Assembly (NCBI GenBank): GCA_947648215.1
Contig: CANSMW010000011.1
Coordinates: 1 to 64,000 of the forward strand
From: an uncultured Clostridium sp.
Lineage (GTDB): Bacteria; Bacillota; Clostridia; TANB77; CAG-508
DNA length: 64,000 nucleotides
Direction: 5' to 3'
The notes under the pieces: model-generated
Told to the model about the DNA's origin: nothing
What the model saw: only the letters and a program-made list of their open reading frames with translations
Databases searched by the model: none
Shown: positions 20,539-30,900 of the stretch, in pieces
Layout of the letters: every line of letters begins with the position of its first letter
How positions within the stretch are numbered: position 1 is the first letter of the stretch
Position numbers and translations under genes: made by a program

Positions 20539-21351
20539 TTATTTTGTGATAACCAATACGGTGTCTACTTTGTTAAAATCAACGGCTGGTTCGATGATGG
20601 CATATCGGTCGGCTATGTTTTTGGTGGCAATTACTTTTTTTACGGTTCCAATATAAATTCCTTTTTCGTATATTCCTCCCATTCCGGAAGTTTCAATTTT
20701 GTCTCCTGGAACTAGGGTTGCTGTGGTTGGAATATAGGTGGCTTTTAGCACTCCTCTTTCTTCTAGGGTTCCTTTGCAAATTAGGTTATCTTTTGAGGAA
20801 GATAGGGTCGTACTTACGGTGCTTGCGGTATCGATAATGGTTTGTACTTTTGAAGTGCTATGTGTAGTGGAAATGACATATCCCACTAGTCCTTTTTCGG
20901 AAATGACGGTCATGTTTGGTTTTATTCCGTCTTTTTCACCAATGTTAATGACAAACACATTGTTGTAATTACTAAAATCTTTATCAATAATATAGGCGGG
21001 TTTTGTTTGGTATTGGCTATAACTTTCGGTTAAGTTTAAATATTCTTTTAGCGTAGTATTTTCGCTTTTTACCATTTCGAATTCTCTTAAAGTTTTTTCT
21101 AATTCCGCATTTTTGTTTTTTAGTTCTTCATTTTCTTTTTGTAAATTATTAATATCCGCAAAAAAGGTTTGGTTTCCTGTTATTTTGTTTTTTAAGTAGG
21201 TTAACCCATTTTGGACTGGCATAACAACCGTAGAAACAATATTTTCAAGATAGGATAAGTTTTCTAGGTTTAAGTTTGAAACAAACACTAGAATAATTAA
21301 AATAACCACTGTAATAATAACTCCTACAATTCCAGTCTTTTTTGGGTACAT
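20539..21351 (-). CDS. mreC: Rod-shape protein MreC
   Basis: 270 residues. The extracytoplasmic scaffold of the elongasome. One N-terminal membrane segment (about 7-26), then a coiled coil (NLQKENEELKNKNAELEKTL) at about 85-115, then the beta-barrel domains with the family motifs VISEKGLVGYV and GDKIETSGMGGIYEKGI. Lies 15 bases downstream of mreB. Confidence 0.93.
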   Translation of the reverse strand: MYPKKTGIVGVIITVVILIILVFVSNLNLENLSYLENIVSTVVMPVQNGLTYLKNKITGNQTFFADINNLQKENEELKNKNAELEKTLREFEMVKSENTTLKEYLNLTESYSQYQTKPAYIIDKDFSNYNNVFVINIGEKDGIKPNMTVISEKGLVGYVISTTHSTSKVQTIIDTASTVSTTLSSSKDNLICKGTLEERGVLKATYIPTTATLVPGDKIETSGMGGIYEKGIYIGTVKKVIATKNIADRYAIIEPAVDFNKVDTVLVITK

Positions 21352-21366
21352 GTTTTCCTCCTACTT

Positions 21367-22395
21367 TTAATTTCCTCGTGCGTTCATAAGCACGTTTTTT
21401 AGCCTATCTAAATCTTCTAAGGTTTTTCCTGTTCCTTTTACCACACAGTCTAATGGGTCAGTTGCTACATAGACTGGCATTCCTGTTTTTTGACTTAATA
21501 GCTTGTCTAAGTTTTGAATTAGGGCTCCTCCACCTGCTAATACAATTCCTTTTTCCATAATGTCGGAGGCCAATTCTGGTGGTGTTTTTTCTAAGGTTGT
21601 TTTGATAATATCAACAATTTCACTAATGGATTCTTCCATTGCTTCTTGCATTTGTGATGAAGTGATATCGATATTTTTTGGTAGTCCAGTACTTAGGTCT
21701 CTTCCTCGTATTTCTTTTTTTGTTTCTGTCATAAGTGGCAAGGCACATCCAATTTCTTTTTTGATTTCTTCTGCCGTGGTTTCTCCAATAGCAACATTTA
21801 ATTCTTTTTTTACATAGTTTACAATATCGGAATCTAGCTCGTCTCCTGCTACTCTTAAAGAATAGCTAACTACAATTCCTCCTAGAGAGATTACGGCAAC
21901 TTCTGTGGTTCCTCCTCCAATATCCACAACAATGCTTCCACTTGGTTCGGAAACATCCAAACCTGCTCCAATGGCTGCTGCCATTGGTTCTTCGATTAAA
22001 TAGACTTCTTTTGCTCCTGCTTGTAAAACCGATTCTTTTACAGCTCTTTCTTCTACTTCGGTAATCCCAGAAGGAACGCCAACAACGACTCTTGGTTTTC
22101 CTACACTATATTGTTTACAAACTTTTTCTAAAATGTTTCGTAACATTAGTTGTGTGGCTGTAAAGTCCGCAATTACGCCATCTTTTAGAGGACGTACTGC
22201 TTTTATTTGTTCTGGTGTTCTTCCTAACATTTCTTTTGCTTCTACACCAGTGGCAACAATCTCGCCAGTTCGTTTATCGATGGCTACCACAGATGGTTCC
22301 TTTAAAATAATTCCTTTTCCTTTTAGGGTAACTAACATATTGGCAGTTCCTAAATCAATTCCGATATCTTTATGACCAATTCCAAATAATTTCAT
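21367..22395 (-). CDS. mreB: Actin-like rod-shape protein MreB
   Basis: 342 residues from the ATG at 22395. This start gives the family N-terminus MKLFGIGHKDIGIDLGTAN and sits about 11 bases after AGGAAG; an upstream in-frame ATG at 22431 would add 12 unlikely residues. Nucleotide-binding motifs are present: GIDLGTAN near the start, VDIGGGTTEVAV (about 159), and GGGALIQNLDKLL near the end. MreB filaments guide wall synthesis with MreC, MreD and PBP2 encoded downstream. All CGG trinucleotides in this gene lie out of codon phase. Confidence 0.95.
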   Translation of the reverse strand: MKLFGIGHKDIGIDLGTANMLVTLKGKGIILKEPSVVAIDKRTGEIVATGVEAKEMLGRTPEQIKAVRPLKDGVIADFTATQLMLRNILEKVCKQYSVGKPRVVVGVPSGITEVEERAVKESVLQAGAKEVYLIEEPMAAAIGAGLDVSEPSGSIVVDIGGGTTEVAVISLGGIVVSYSLRVAGDELDSDIVNYVKKELNVAIGETTAEEIKKEIGCALPLMTETKKEIRGRDLSTGLPKNIDITSSQMQEAMEESISEIVDIIKTTLEKTPPELASDIMEKGIVLAGGGALIQNLDKLLSQKTGMPVYVATDPLDCVVKGTGKTLEDLDRLKNVLMNARGN

Positions 22396-22513
22396 GAAAT
22401 TAACGCTTCCTTTCTCTACCTGTATAAACATTTTAGACTTCCCCTAGTCTTCAATCTCATCCTATTTTCTTCTTTTGTTCTATCTTTGTAACTATTCTGA
22501 GATAAATAAATAG

Positions 22514-23311
22514 TTACCTTTCTTTTAATCTTTCCTTCTCTTCTTGTTCCTCTTTTTCTTTTCTTTCTTTTCTTTTTTCCTCTTTTCTTCTTTCTTTTTC
22601 TAGTTTCTTCCTTAGTTGTGCTCTCATAATTCCTAAAATACTAGTACAACCTCTATTTGCTATTATAATGTGGTCCTTTAGTTCTATTCCCATAACATCG
22701 GCAGATTCTCGAATACGCTGTGTTACTCTAAAATCTGCACTCGATGGCTTAGAATCTCCACTTGGGTGGTTGTGTACTAGTACAATTTTGGGTGCATTCA
22801 TTTTTACTGGTTCTGCTAATATTACATGAGGTTCTATACTTGCAAAACTTGCTCCACCATGCGTAATATTAATATTTTTTACTAATATGTTTTTGGCATT
22901 TAAGACTAATAGTTTTACAATCTCTCGTTTTTCATAACGAAGTTCGTTCATTAATAAGTTTGATACATCTTTTGTTTCTTTAATCACAATTTTTGTAGAG
23001 TGAATTGGTTTTGACATTCGTTTGGCAAGTTCACAAGCAGCCAAAATTTGAATTGCTTTTACTGTTCCGATTCCTTTAATTTGGGTTAGTTCTTCAATGG
23101 ATACATTTTGTAAAAATGATAAATCGCCTTGTTCTTCCATGGTGTTTAAATTTAAAATTTTGTGTGCTAAACCGATCGATGTGTCTTCTCTTGTTCCGCA
23201 TTTAATAATTACCGCTAACAATTCTGAATCAGATAGCTTACCGATTCCATACATTTGTGCTTTTTCGTAAGGTCTTTCTGAGAGTGGGAGTTCTTTCATT
23301 TTTAAACTCAT
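22514..23311 (-). CDS. radC: RadC/JAMM-domain DNA repair-associated protein
   Basis: About 265 residues from the internal ATG at 23311, chosen because AAAGGAAG precedes it and MSLKMKELPLSERP is the family start. An N-terminal helix-hairpin-helix (IEELTQIKGIGTVKAIQ) is followed by the metal-binding JAMM motif HNHPSGDSKPSSAD. The exact biochemical role of RadC proteins is unsettled. The gene sits upstream of mreB, as in many Firmicutes. Unusual feature: a Lys/Glu-only C-terminal tail of about 30 residues. Confidence 0.9.
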   Translation of the reverse strand: MSLKMKELPLSERPYEKAQMYGIGKLSDSELLAVIIKCGTREDTSIGLAHKILNLNTMEEQGDLSFLQNVSIEELTQIKGIGTVKAIQILAACELAKRMSKPIHSTKIVIKETKDVSNLLMNELRYEKREIVKLLVLNAKNILVKNINITHGGASFASIEPHVILAEPVKMNAPKIVLVHNHPSGDSKPSSADFRVTQRIRESADVMGIELKDHIIIANRGCTSILGIMRAQLRKKLEKERRKEEKRKERKEKEEQEEKERLKER

Positions 23312-23356
23312 ATTTTCTTCCTTTCTCCCTCTCCTTATTCTTTGCATTCAGTTTTG

Positions 23357-23615
23357 TTATACTTTTCGGTAAATAAAAATCGCAATAGCAACACCAATAA
23401 TGCTTGCAATATTGATTTTTAGTTGTAGCCCAAAGGTTAATTTAATAATACTTAAGTCTAGTACGAGCGGACTAGAAAGTCCAAATTCTTGCCCATACGA
23501 TAACCACCAAAGGAAATCGACTCCGGGAAGCAAGTTGTCCTAAAAGCCCTCCAATTACTAATCCTGATAAAATAAATATAATTAAAATCCATATGTTTTT
23601 TTCTCTTGTAGCCAT
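23357..23615 (-). CDS. DUF4321-like small membrane protein, read through a CGG +1 site
   Basis: An 85-residue protein with two membrane segments. It starts at 23615 after AAAAGGAGA and reads MATREKNIWILIIFILSGLV, then GGLLGQLAS. The normal frame then breaks at in-frame CGG, 23523-23525 (TCC CGG A). Skipping the C gives GVDFLWWLSYGQEFG, a family-like loop, and a second membrane segment ending IYRKV. DUF4321 proteins are short clostridial membrane proteins usually found next to radC and mreB, as here. Function unknown. Confidence 0.8.
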
Positions 23616-23946
23616 TTTTTCTCCTTTTCAAACTCCATTTTTTCTTTTGGTTTTTACTTCCTAAGTATTATATATGCATATGGGATTTTTTTCAAGGACA
23701 TCGTCACAATTTTTTTATTTTTTTCGTGTATTTTTCTTTTCTTTTTGTTTTTCTTATGCTATAGTATTAGTACCATTTTGATTTTATATTCATATAATAG
23801 TTATAGTTTCCTATTAATTTTTAATATGGTATACGAATATCATTTTAGAATACATCGAAATGGATTACCAAAAATTGTTTCTTTTCAAGACGTTTTATTT
23901 GTAGTATAATAGGATTAGAGGAAATTTTCAGGAGGGAATGAAATTC

Positions 23947-24573
23947 ATGAAAATTGAAAAGTTAAATGATGATAAAATTCGAATTACACTTAATTTAGAG
24001 GATTTAAAAGAAAAGGATATTGACCTTCATTCGTTTATGTCAAATCCAATTGAATCCCAAGATTTGTTTTTGGATATGTTAGAAAAGGCGGAAAAAGAGG
24101 TTGGTTTTGTAACAGAGGATTACCGTGTTATGATTGAAGCCTTAGCCACTTCCAATGGGAATTTTATTTTGACGGTTACTCGTATTGGAGACGAAAATAG
24201 GAAAAATATGGGGCGAACCAAGAAGTTAAATATCAAACGAAAAATCTCTCATATCGATTCGAAAAAAGCAATTTATTGCTTTGATTCGTTTGATGAATTT
24301 ATTGGGTATTGTGAATTTTTGAAAAATGATGTTTTTGTACATATTGAGAACTTTTTAGACCAATCAAAATTATATGAATATGGGGAGCGTTATTATCTTG
24401 TATTAGAAAATCTTCGTATGAATACGAATTTGTTAAAATCGTTTGCCTCATCGATTACGGAATTTGCTCATTTTGTAAATGATTGGGATTTATTTGAACA
24501 TAAATTATCCGAATATGGTAAGGTAATTTTTAAAGAAAATGCAATTAGTGATGGGTTAAGGTATTTTTGTTAA
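23947..24573 (+). CDS. mecA: Adaptor protein MecA
   Basis: 208 residues from ATG 23947. That start is 11 bases after AGGAGG, whereas the in-frame ATG at 23938 is only 2 bases away. The N-terminal MKIEKLNDDKIRITLNLEDL is the MecA substrate-binding part; after a short basic linker, the C-terminal part (IYCFDSFDEFIGYCEFLK, then YEYGERYYLVLE) is the ClpC-binding domain. MecA delivers proteins to ClpCP and, in bacilli, controls ComK. A -10 element TATAAT lies near 23905. Confidence 0.88.
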   Translation: MKIEKLNDDKIRITLNLEDLKEKDIDLHSFMSNPIESQDLFLDMLEKAEKEVGFVTEDYRVMIEALATSNGNFILTVTRIGDENRKNMGRTKKLNIKRKISHIDSKKAIYCFDSFDEFIGYCEFLKNDVFVHIENFLDQSKLYEYGERYYLVLENLRMNTNLLKSFASSITEFAHFVNDWDLFEHKLSEYGKVIFKENAISDGLRYFC

Positions 24574-24582
24574 AAATGTTTT

Positions 24583-24610
24583 GGGTCGATGGAAAATCGA
24601 CCCTTGTGTT
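24583..24610 (+). terminator. Hairpin terminator after mecA
   Basis: GGGTCGAT / ATCGACCC stem with a 5-base loop, then TTGTGTTTT. It is a minimal form of the type-1 palindrome. Confidence 0.7.
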
Positions 24611-24666
24611 TTGCTAAATTTCCTTCAATATCTTTTGACGAGCCCTTAAAAGGTCTTTAAACTAAT

Positions 24667-25446
24667 TTATATAGCGATTTCAAAAATTCGACACGCGTTT
24701 TGATAGGTCATATTTGCTACTTGCTCTACTTCGTAGCCTTTTACCTTAGCAATTTTCTGGGCAATATAGATGACATTGGATGAGTCATTTCGTTTTCCTC
24801 GGTTTGGTTCTGGGGATAGGTATGGGCTATCGGTTTCGATTAGCATTTTATCGTCTGGCACTAAGCGGATGATTTCGTCTGCATTTTTGGCGTTTTTGAA
24901 GGTAACTGGTCCTGCAAAGGAGATGTAGAAGCCTAAAGCTAGGGCTTCTTTTACTAATTCTCTATTTAGTGGGCAACAGTGGAATACACCTTTTTTGGTA
25001 ACTGGATGTGATTTTAGGATTTCTAGGGTATCGGCTATCGCTTCTCTTGTGTGAATGACAATTGGTAAGTTTAACTTATTAGCTAATTCGATTTGGGTGA
25101 TAAAGGCAAATTGTTGTAATTCTTTGTTTTCTCTATTCCAGTAATAGTCTAGTCCCATTTCTCCGATTCCAACTACTTTTTGGTGTCCTGCCAATCTTTC
25201 AATTTGTTTTATTTGTTCTTCTATGTTTTCCACAGTTTCTGAAATATCGTTAGGAGATATTCCCGAAATCGTGTAGATTTGTGGATAAGTTTTGGCAAGT
25301 TCTAGTCCTTGTTTCGAACCTTCTAGGCTGTATCCTGCACTAATTAATTTGCTTACACCAGACTGGAATATGTGCTGTATGGTTTGTTCTCGGTCTAAAT
25401 TAAATTTTTCGTCATCTAGATGACAATGAGAATCAAATAAATTCAT
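24667..25446 (-). CDS. tatD: TatD-family metal-dependent hydrolase
   Basis: 259 residues, the usual length. Metal ligands are visible: HCH near the start (FDSHCHLDD), Glu in GIGEMGLDYYW (about 95), His in PIVIHTREA, His in GVFHCCP, and Asp in ETDSPYLSPEP. Family members act as DNases or deoxyribonucleases linked to DNA repair and quality control. It probably shares a transcript with acpS just upstream. Confidence 0.92.
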   Translation of the reverse strand: MNLFDSHCHLDDEKFNLDREQTIQHIFQSGVSKLISAGYSLEGSKQGLELAKTYPQIYTISGISPNDISETVENIEEQIKQIERLAGHQKVVGIGEMGLDYYWNRENKELQQFAFITQIELANKLNLPIVIHTREAIADTLEILKSHPVTKKGVFHCCPLNRELVKEALALGFYISFAGPVTFKNAKNADEIIRLVPDDKMLIETDSPYLSPEPNRGKRNDSSNVIYIAQKIAKVKGYEVEQVANMTYQNACRIFEIAI

Positions 25447-25476
25447 GTAAATTCTCCTCTATTTTGTTTTGATGTT

Positions 25477-25497
25477 GTAGGGCATAATCGCCCCTAC
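25477..25497. repeat. Short type-1 palindrome overlapping the acpS stop
   Basis: GTAGGGCATAATCGCCCCTAC. The TAG of acpS read through its CGG site (25494-25496) lies inside this palindrome. Confidence 0.5.
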
Positions 25498-25866
25498 ATA
25501 CATAAAATTACGACATTGGCGATGGCATATTCTTTGCAATGGGATAGGCTTATGTCGATGTTTGCTAGGTTTGGAATTTGTTTTCCGTATTAGCTGTATG
25601 ATCGGTCTTCCATTTTCGTCGTTTGTTACTTCAATGTCTTTCCATGTGATTTCGTAGGGTGCGAAAAATTCAGAAATTGCTTTAAAGGTAGCCTCTTTTG
25701 CTGCAAATCTTGCTGCATAGTGCTGGTATTTCATCTTTTTTTTGGCTTCACAATAGGCAATTTCTGATTGGGTATATACTCTTTTTAAAAAGGCCCCATC
25801 AGTGTCTTCGATGGTTTCCTTAATTCTTGCTATTTCAATGATATCGGTTCCACATTTTATTTGCAT
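25494..25866 (-). CDS. acpS: Holo-[acyl-carrier-protein] synthase, read through a CGG +1 site
   Basis: 123 residues. AcpS transfers 4'-phosphopantetheine from CoA to the acyl carrier protein and is normally essential. The N-terminal metal-binding part (GTDIIEIARI) and FAAKEATFKAIS are in the normal frame. In-frame CGG at 25585-25587 (ATA CGG A) breaks the frame; skipping the C gives GKQIPNLANIDISLSHCKEY, then AIANVVILCM, exactly the family C-terminus (SLSH...A.A.V). Without the shift the C-terminus is unrelated basic sequence. The ribosome binding site AAAGGAGAAT directly adjoins a type-2 repeat. Confidence 0.92.
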
Positions 25867-25880
25867 GGGTATTCTCCTTT

Positions 25881-25930
25881 AGAACCCCCAGTCGGCTTTG
25901 CCGACAGCCCCCTTGTTAAATGGGCTTTCT
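25881..25930 (+). repeat. Type-2 palindromic repeat upstream of acpS
   Basis: AGAACCCCCAGTCGGCTTTGCCGACAGCCCCC followed by TTGTTAAATGGGC. It lies immediately upstream of the acpS ribosome binding site. Confidence 0.75.
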
Positions 25931-25947
25931 TGTAGGGCTTCGTGGTT

Positions 25948-27186
25948 TTATTGTTTTAAATGAATTAGAGTAATGAAGTTGATTACATTTAATAATAAGG
26001 ATATGCCTAGGATAACAAGAACAACTTTGTTGATTTTGTTTTCTTTTTCTAGGTTTCGTTCTTTGTAGGCTAAGTCAAATTTTGCTTTTATGGTATCGTA
26101 TAATTTTTGTACTTCATTTACTTGTCTTGTCTTTTGGTAGATATTTGTTCCTACATCATCATGGGTTACTTCGCCAATCCATAAATCTTTTGAGAAGCTT
26201 ATAAAATGTTGTCTTGCTTTTTCTAGGGTTTGTTTGTTTTTGGCTTCTTTTTCTAATTTTTTTAGATAAATTTTTTGGTATTGTGCAAGGATGTAGGTAT
26301 ATAAATATTGGTTTTCGTATAAATATGGTAATTTGGTATAATTATGGTGGTCAATGCCAGAGGTTAATAAGCCCATTCCTTCTTTGGTAAAACCGGTTCG
26401 TATAAAATTCCATTTTGATAAAATTTCCATATGCCTTTTGTCAAAATTGGATTTATAGGAACTTGGGTAGATATTGGCATATTTGAAAAATTCAAATTCG
26501 ATGTCTTCAAATTGCTTATCGTCTTTCCAATGTTCTTGCTCCATACAGGTATAGGCATAGGTAAGAAAACGGTTTGTATCGATATCTAAAGCTTTGGCAT
26601 CTTCTACCTTTCCGGTAAGTTCTTTTATAAGGTCGGTTAATTTTTGTACTTCTCCAAAGGTTGTGGTTTGCATACGAATATTTTCGTATTGTTTTAGTCC
26701 TTTTAATTCTGAATGAATGTCACGAAATTTGTAGTTAAAATCTAGTACATCTCGGAAGTCTTTGCTTTCTTCAATATTGGTTTTCATGACCAAAAAGCAG
26801 ATGCCTGTATGAAAACAGATTAATTGCATTTTTTGCATATGAAAGAAAATTCCTTCTTCCTCTCCTGCTTTTCCTTGCATGTCACTTTTTAGGTCGTATT
26901 CGAACATGGTGACTGGATATTTCGAAAGAAGGGCCACCTTGGTATCGTTATGGAATTCTTCAAATTTTCGTATTTTTTCTTTGTTGTAGGCAAAGTTTTG
27001 AAACATGAATTCTTGTATTCTTGGTAGAAAATAGTGGTATAAATCCATGTCTTTTTCTTTTTCAAAAAATTTTACTTTGCAATTTTTATGGTTTAGTAAT
27101 TTCAATAAATATTGGGGATATTTATTTTCTCTTACAATGTATGGATAAATAAAGTAAGTATATTGGTATTTTGTCTTTAGTTCCAT
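25948..27186 (-). CDS. Unknown protein with C-terminal membrane anchor
   Basis: 412 residues. No family recognised. The protein is largely helical and rich in Tyr, Phe and Lys, with a helical stretch near 290-325 (KIYLKKLEKEAKNKQTLEK) and a single C-terminal membrane segment (about 384-405, KVVLVILGISLLLNVINFIT) placing the N-terminal bulk in the cytoplasm. The layout, with two long domains, a coiled region and a C-terminal membrane helix, is loosely like CorA-type proteins, but I see no GMN motif and do not claim it. Same strand as the WG-repeat gene upstream, 89 bases apart. Confidence 0.6.
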   Translation of the reverse strand: MELKTKYQYTYFIYPYIVRENKYPQYLLKLLNHKNCKVKFFEKEKDMDLYHYFLPRIQEFMFQNFAYNKEKIRKFEEFHNDTKVALLSKYPVTMFEYDLKSDMQGKAGEEEGIFFHMQKMQLICFHTGICFLVMKTNIEESKDFRDVLDFNYKFRDIHSELKGLKQYENIRMQTTTFGEVQKLTDLIKELTGKVEDAKALDIDTNRFLTYAYTCMEQEHWKDDKQFEDIEFEFFKYANIYPSSYKSNFDKRHMEILSKWNFIRTGFTKEGMGLLTSGIDHHNYTKLPYLYENQYLYTYILAQYQKIYLKKLEKEAKNKQTLEKARQHFISFSKDLWIGEVTHDDVGTNIYQKTRQVNEVQKLYDTIKAKFDLAYKERNLEKENKINKVVLVILGISLLLNVINFITLIHLKQ

Positions 27187-27275
27187 GTTTTACTTTCCTT
27201 TCCTTCTAAAAGAATGTAAATTAGAATAAATGGTTGAATTTTTATTGCTCATTTAAGTTACAGGTTCTTAACTTT

Positions 27276-28794
27276 TTAGTGGTCTGTGTAGTAGTAAGAA
27301 TTTAGGTCGCCAGCTAAATGCCACTTTCCAATAAAATCGATTACCATATTATTTGGTAATTCGTATGTTGGCTCTGCTACCACCTTCCCTGTTTTATCGA
27401 TTGCTCCCCATTTTCCATTTTGTTTGACGGATGCATAACCATAGTTATTTAATTCGGTTCCGTCTTCGTAAATATAATCTACTACTACGTTTCCGTCTTT
27501 TCCTACATAACCATATTTTCCGTCTTTTTTGTGTAAAAAGATTTCATTTGCGGTTAATACTTCTTTTGCTTCTTTTTGTTCAAATTTGAAGTTATAATAT
27601 GTGTAGTTTTGATTATGGTATAGCCTGAAATATCCTTTTTCTAGTTCTAGGTTAGAAACGATTCCTGTTAATTTTTTTTCAAATTTGGTGTTAAATAAGT
27701 CTTGTTCGGTTCCGTTTTCTTTATCTGCTATAAAAAAGTCGGTTTCGGTTTGGTAAGAAATATTTTCATAGGTAAATGGTATTTTTTCCTCTGATGTATT
27801 ACTAATTACACCGTACTTTCCGCCTTTTTTAGCAATATAGTAGTCTCCAAATGCTATTTTTAATTCTTCATATTGTGGTGTTAGTATTTCTTCTCCAGAA
27901 ATGCTTAGTGCCCCGTATTGATTATCTTTTACTATAATTAACTTATCTTCTTCTACTTTGGCTACTTGTTCAAATTTGTCTTCTATTAATACTTCTTGTT
28001 TATCATTTATCAATTTCCATTTTCCTTCTTGTTTTACAACATAAGTTTTGTTTCCACTTACTTCTTGAATGTCTTCGTATTTAGGTTCTAGTATTACTTT
28101 GGAGTTAAAGTCGATTATGCCATAGTTACCTTCTTTGCTTTTTACAATATAGCCTTTTTGGTAGTCATTTTCAATTGACTTAATTTCGGTGTATTCTACA
28201 GGAACGATTATTTTTCCTTGCTTATCACATAGTCCCACCTTGTCTTCTTTTTGTAAAATAAAGCTATTTTTCGTTCCTGGTAATACGGTAATACTTTGGT
28301 ATTCTGGTTTTAAAAGCTCTTTACCAAGTAAGCTTACCATTCCGTAATTCTCGCCTTTTTTTACTTTTAACACGCCTTCTTCATACCACATATTATAATT
28401 TTCGTCTGTATTTTCAATGGCTTCTACAAGGTCGTAATTCGTTAATATTTCCTTGTTTTTGGAATTTAATACTTTTACCTTATAGCTTCCTGTTTCATAA
28501 TTGACTTCTTGCATACAAATAAAAACATCGTTTTTACTATCTGGCACCGTAATCATTTCCTCAAAGGTAGGTTCAATTACAAATTCACCTTTTCCGTTAA
28601 TAACTCCCCATTTTTCTCCTGTAAAGCAAGGGTAATAGCGATTACTTGCTGTTGTTTTATCTTGTGTATCAGTTGAAAGTAAAGTTTTAATACCAATTAC
28701 AAACATAACGATAACCGCAATTGCCATGATTACCGCAAATACTTTTTTTAAGTTTAATTTGGATTCGGTATCATATCGTCTCCCGTCTACTCAT
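27276..28794 (-). CDS. Membrane-anchored WG-repeat protein, read through a CGG +1 site
   Basis: About 505 residues. A GGAGGG ribosome binding site precedes ATG at 28794. The fourth codon is in-frame CGG at 28783-28785 (AGA CGG G); skipping the C gives MSRGRRYDTESKLNLKKV and leads directly into a membrane segment (AVIMAIAVIVMFVIGI). The rest is a series of WG-type beta repeats (GKWGVINGKGEFVIEP, YGYVGKDGNVVVDYIYED, GKWGAIDKTGKVVAEPTYE). Such proteins are probably cell-surface binding proteins; the ligand is unknown. Without the shift the only start would be an internal ATG lacking a ribosome binding site. Confidence 0.82.
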
Positions 28795-28864
28795 AAATTC
28801 CCTCCAAAGTCTATTTTTACATATCCTACTATATCATTTTTAGGAAAAAAAGTAAAGAGCTAAC

Positions 28865-30757
28865 TTATCTTCCACCCATTCCGGCCTCCGCCTCCTCCGA
28901 AACCACCGCCACCTGAGAAACCACCGCCTCCACCAGAGCCAGAGGAATAATTGGTAAGATTGGTATAAGAGGTTCCTACTGAGGTGTTTAGGCTTGATAG
29001 GAAGGAGTTATGAAAGCTTCCTGAATACATTAAGTACATATACGTGTATCCGTGTGAGTGTAAATACTCTTCATCACTTAGCTGTGGATATACTAGTTTT
29101 AGTTGTTTTAATACTTTTTCACTAATACCAAAAACCGTAGCATATACTAGGTATTTTTCCCATAATACTAATTCTGGCACTTCTTTTTGTTTCATTAGGG
29201 AAAAATCGGACATGTATTTTTTTAAGCCCACCCATTTGGCTTTTTCTTCTACTCCGCTTTTTTGTTAATTGATTGTATCTTCCTCCAATTTTGAAGCAAT
29301 ACACCATTGCTACAATGCTTGGAAGAACTAGTATTTGCATGAAAAACAAACTAAAAATACTTAGGAATAAATAGCCAATTCCTTTTGCCGTCCAATTTTG
29401 ATACGTTTCTATTTGTTTTTTACTATAATTTTCTTTTTCTTCTTGCAATGCTTTTACCTGTTTTTCGATTTTGTTTATTTTATTTAATACATTGCTTGAG
29501 TGATTGCTCGCATATTTTTGGAATTCCTTCATGGTAAAGGAGTTTGTTTCTTTGTTTGCTACTTGTTTTAATAACTCATAAATGGTGTTTTCGTCTTCAG
29601 GAAGTTCGCTTGGATTTTTTTGGTTTAGTATTACTTTAATTTGATCCTTTTTTCCTTCTACTGGTTCGAAACTTAAATACCCTTTTAGGCATAAATCTAA
29701 CATGGTAGCCGATAGAATTTTACTCATATGGTAACTAAGTCCCGTATTTTTAAAGTAATATAAAAATCCTGCACCAGCTGGTGTTTCGTTTTCATCTGGT
29801 ATGTCTCTAAAATATTCCATTTCGGTTTGTGGTTTTAAAATAGGATTTTCTTTTAATTCTTTATGGTATTTTATCATTTTCTTTATGAGAATCACTGCGA
29901 AGAGTAATCCTATTGCATTACTTAGAATGGCTCCTACTAGAATGGCTTTTTTTATCGTTTCTTGCCTTTTTTGTAACTGTTCTCTTTTCCTGTTTGCTTC
30001 ATTGGTCCATTCTTGTTCTTGTGATAAAATGCTTTGTAATTTATTTTGATTACTCTTATTTTGATTATTGGCAAATATTTGATTTGGTGTTACCACTCTT
30101 GCTTCTAGCATTGTATTTTCTTCTAAGTCTTCTACTTCAAAGAAAACGGTATCATTCGATACAATGCTAATATTTCCATTTAATGGTCCATGTGCCCATG
30201 TTTTTAATTCCTCTTTACTAGAAACTGGGCCGTGGTAATACAATGCTTCCTGTTACACGATTGGCTGGAATCTCGGACTCCCCTGAAATAAATTGCCAAT
30301 AAAATTCCGAACAATCTGTATAATTTTTTACGGCATCCACAATCGTATAAGAAATTTGGTAAGTTCTTGTGGTATCTTCGGCATGAACTCCCCATGCAAT
30401 TTCAAATTTTCCTTTCTTATTGATTAAGGCATAAAAACAATTCTTATCCACATGATACTTTTCTTGGTTAATTTTTGTAAAATTAACCTTTCCTGAACTC
30501 TTAACTTCTTCTACACGAACATCTCGAATTTCCTTATACTTGTCTTTATCAATTTCAAAAGTCTTAAATAAAGTATTCGTATCCTCAATACGAATTTTCC
30601 AAGTTTCCACAACCTCCGCTGTTCCATCTTGTTTTAAATTTACCTGATAATCCAAATTTCGTAAAATTAGCCCACTTGCATTTGACAAATTAGAAATAAA
30701 TAAAATGCCAAAAAATGCAATTACTGCTATCATCATTTTTCTAGCTATTTTTTTCAT
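28865..30757 (-). CDS. DUF2207 membrane protein, read through three CGG +1 sites
   Basis: About 629 residues. A signal sequence (1-27) precedes the extracellular DUF2207 domain; two membrane regions follow (AILVGAILSNAIGLLFAVIL and IGYLFLSIFSLFFMQILVLP), with a Gly-rich tail. The normal frame breaks twice. Skipping C at CGG 30230-30232 (CCA CGG C) gives LPGPVSSKEELKTWAHG; at 29254-29256 (AAG CGG A) gives KKGVEEKAKWVGLKKYM. A third in-frame CGG at 28881-28883 (GGC CGG A), if shifted, changes the end from GRNGWKIS to GGMGGR, a more natural finish for the Gly-rich tail. The unshifted stop would be at 28860. Function unknown; members are thought to be membrane-surface proteins. Confidence 0.85.
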
Positions 30758-30785
30758 CCATACTCTCTCCTTTTAGAAAAAACAT

Positions 30786-30814
30786 TTGACTTTTCCTAAA
30801 TATCTGTGTATAAT
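30786..30814 (+). promoter_or_regulatory. Promoter of the type I antitoxin RNA
   Basis: TTGACT, a 17-base spacer, then TATAAT: a near-perfect vegetative promoter. Confidence 0.8.
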
Positions 30815-30820
30815 ATAAAT

Positions 30821-30900
30821 AGAAAATGAGAAACACGCAAATGTGTTGCCGAAGAAGAGTAATAACCATTCCCTCGTCAAAGCAGAATGGTTATTTTTTA
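30821..30900 (+). ncRNA. Candidate type I antitoxin RNA
   Basis: An approximately 80-base transcript predicted from the promoter at 30786 and a strong terminator (AATAACCATTC / GAATGGTTATT, then T-run, 30861-30900). No open reading frame of note. It converges on, and overlaps, the 3' end of the small hydrophobic peptide gene on the minus strand, the arrangement of type I antitoxins in bacilli and clostridia. Its 5' end (GAAAATGAGAA...TGTGTTGCC) also resembles the 5' end of the toxin message. Confidence 0.65.
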
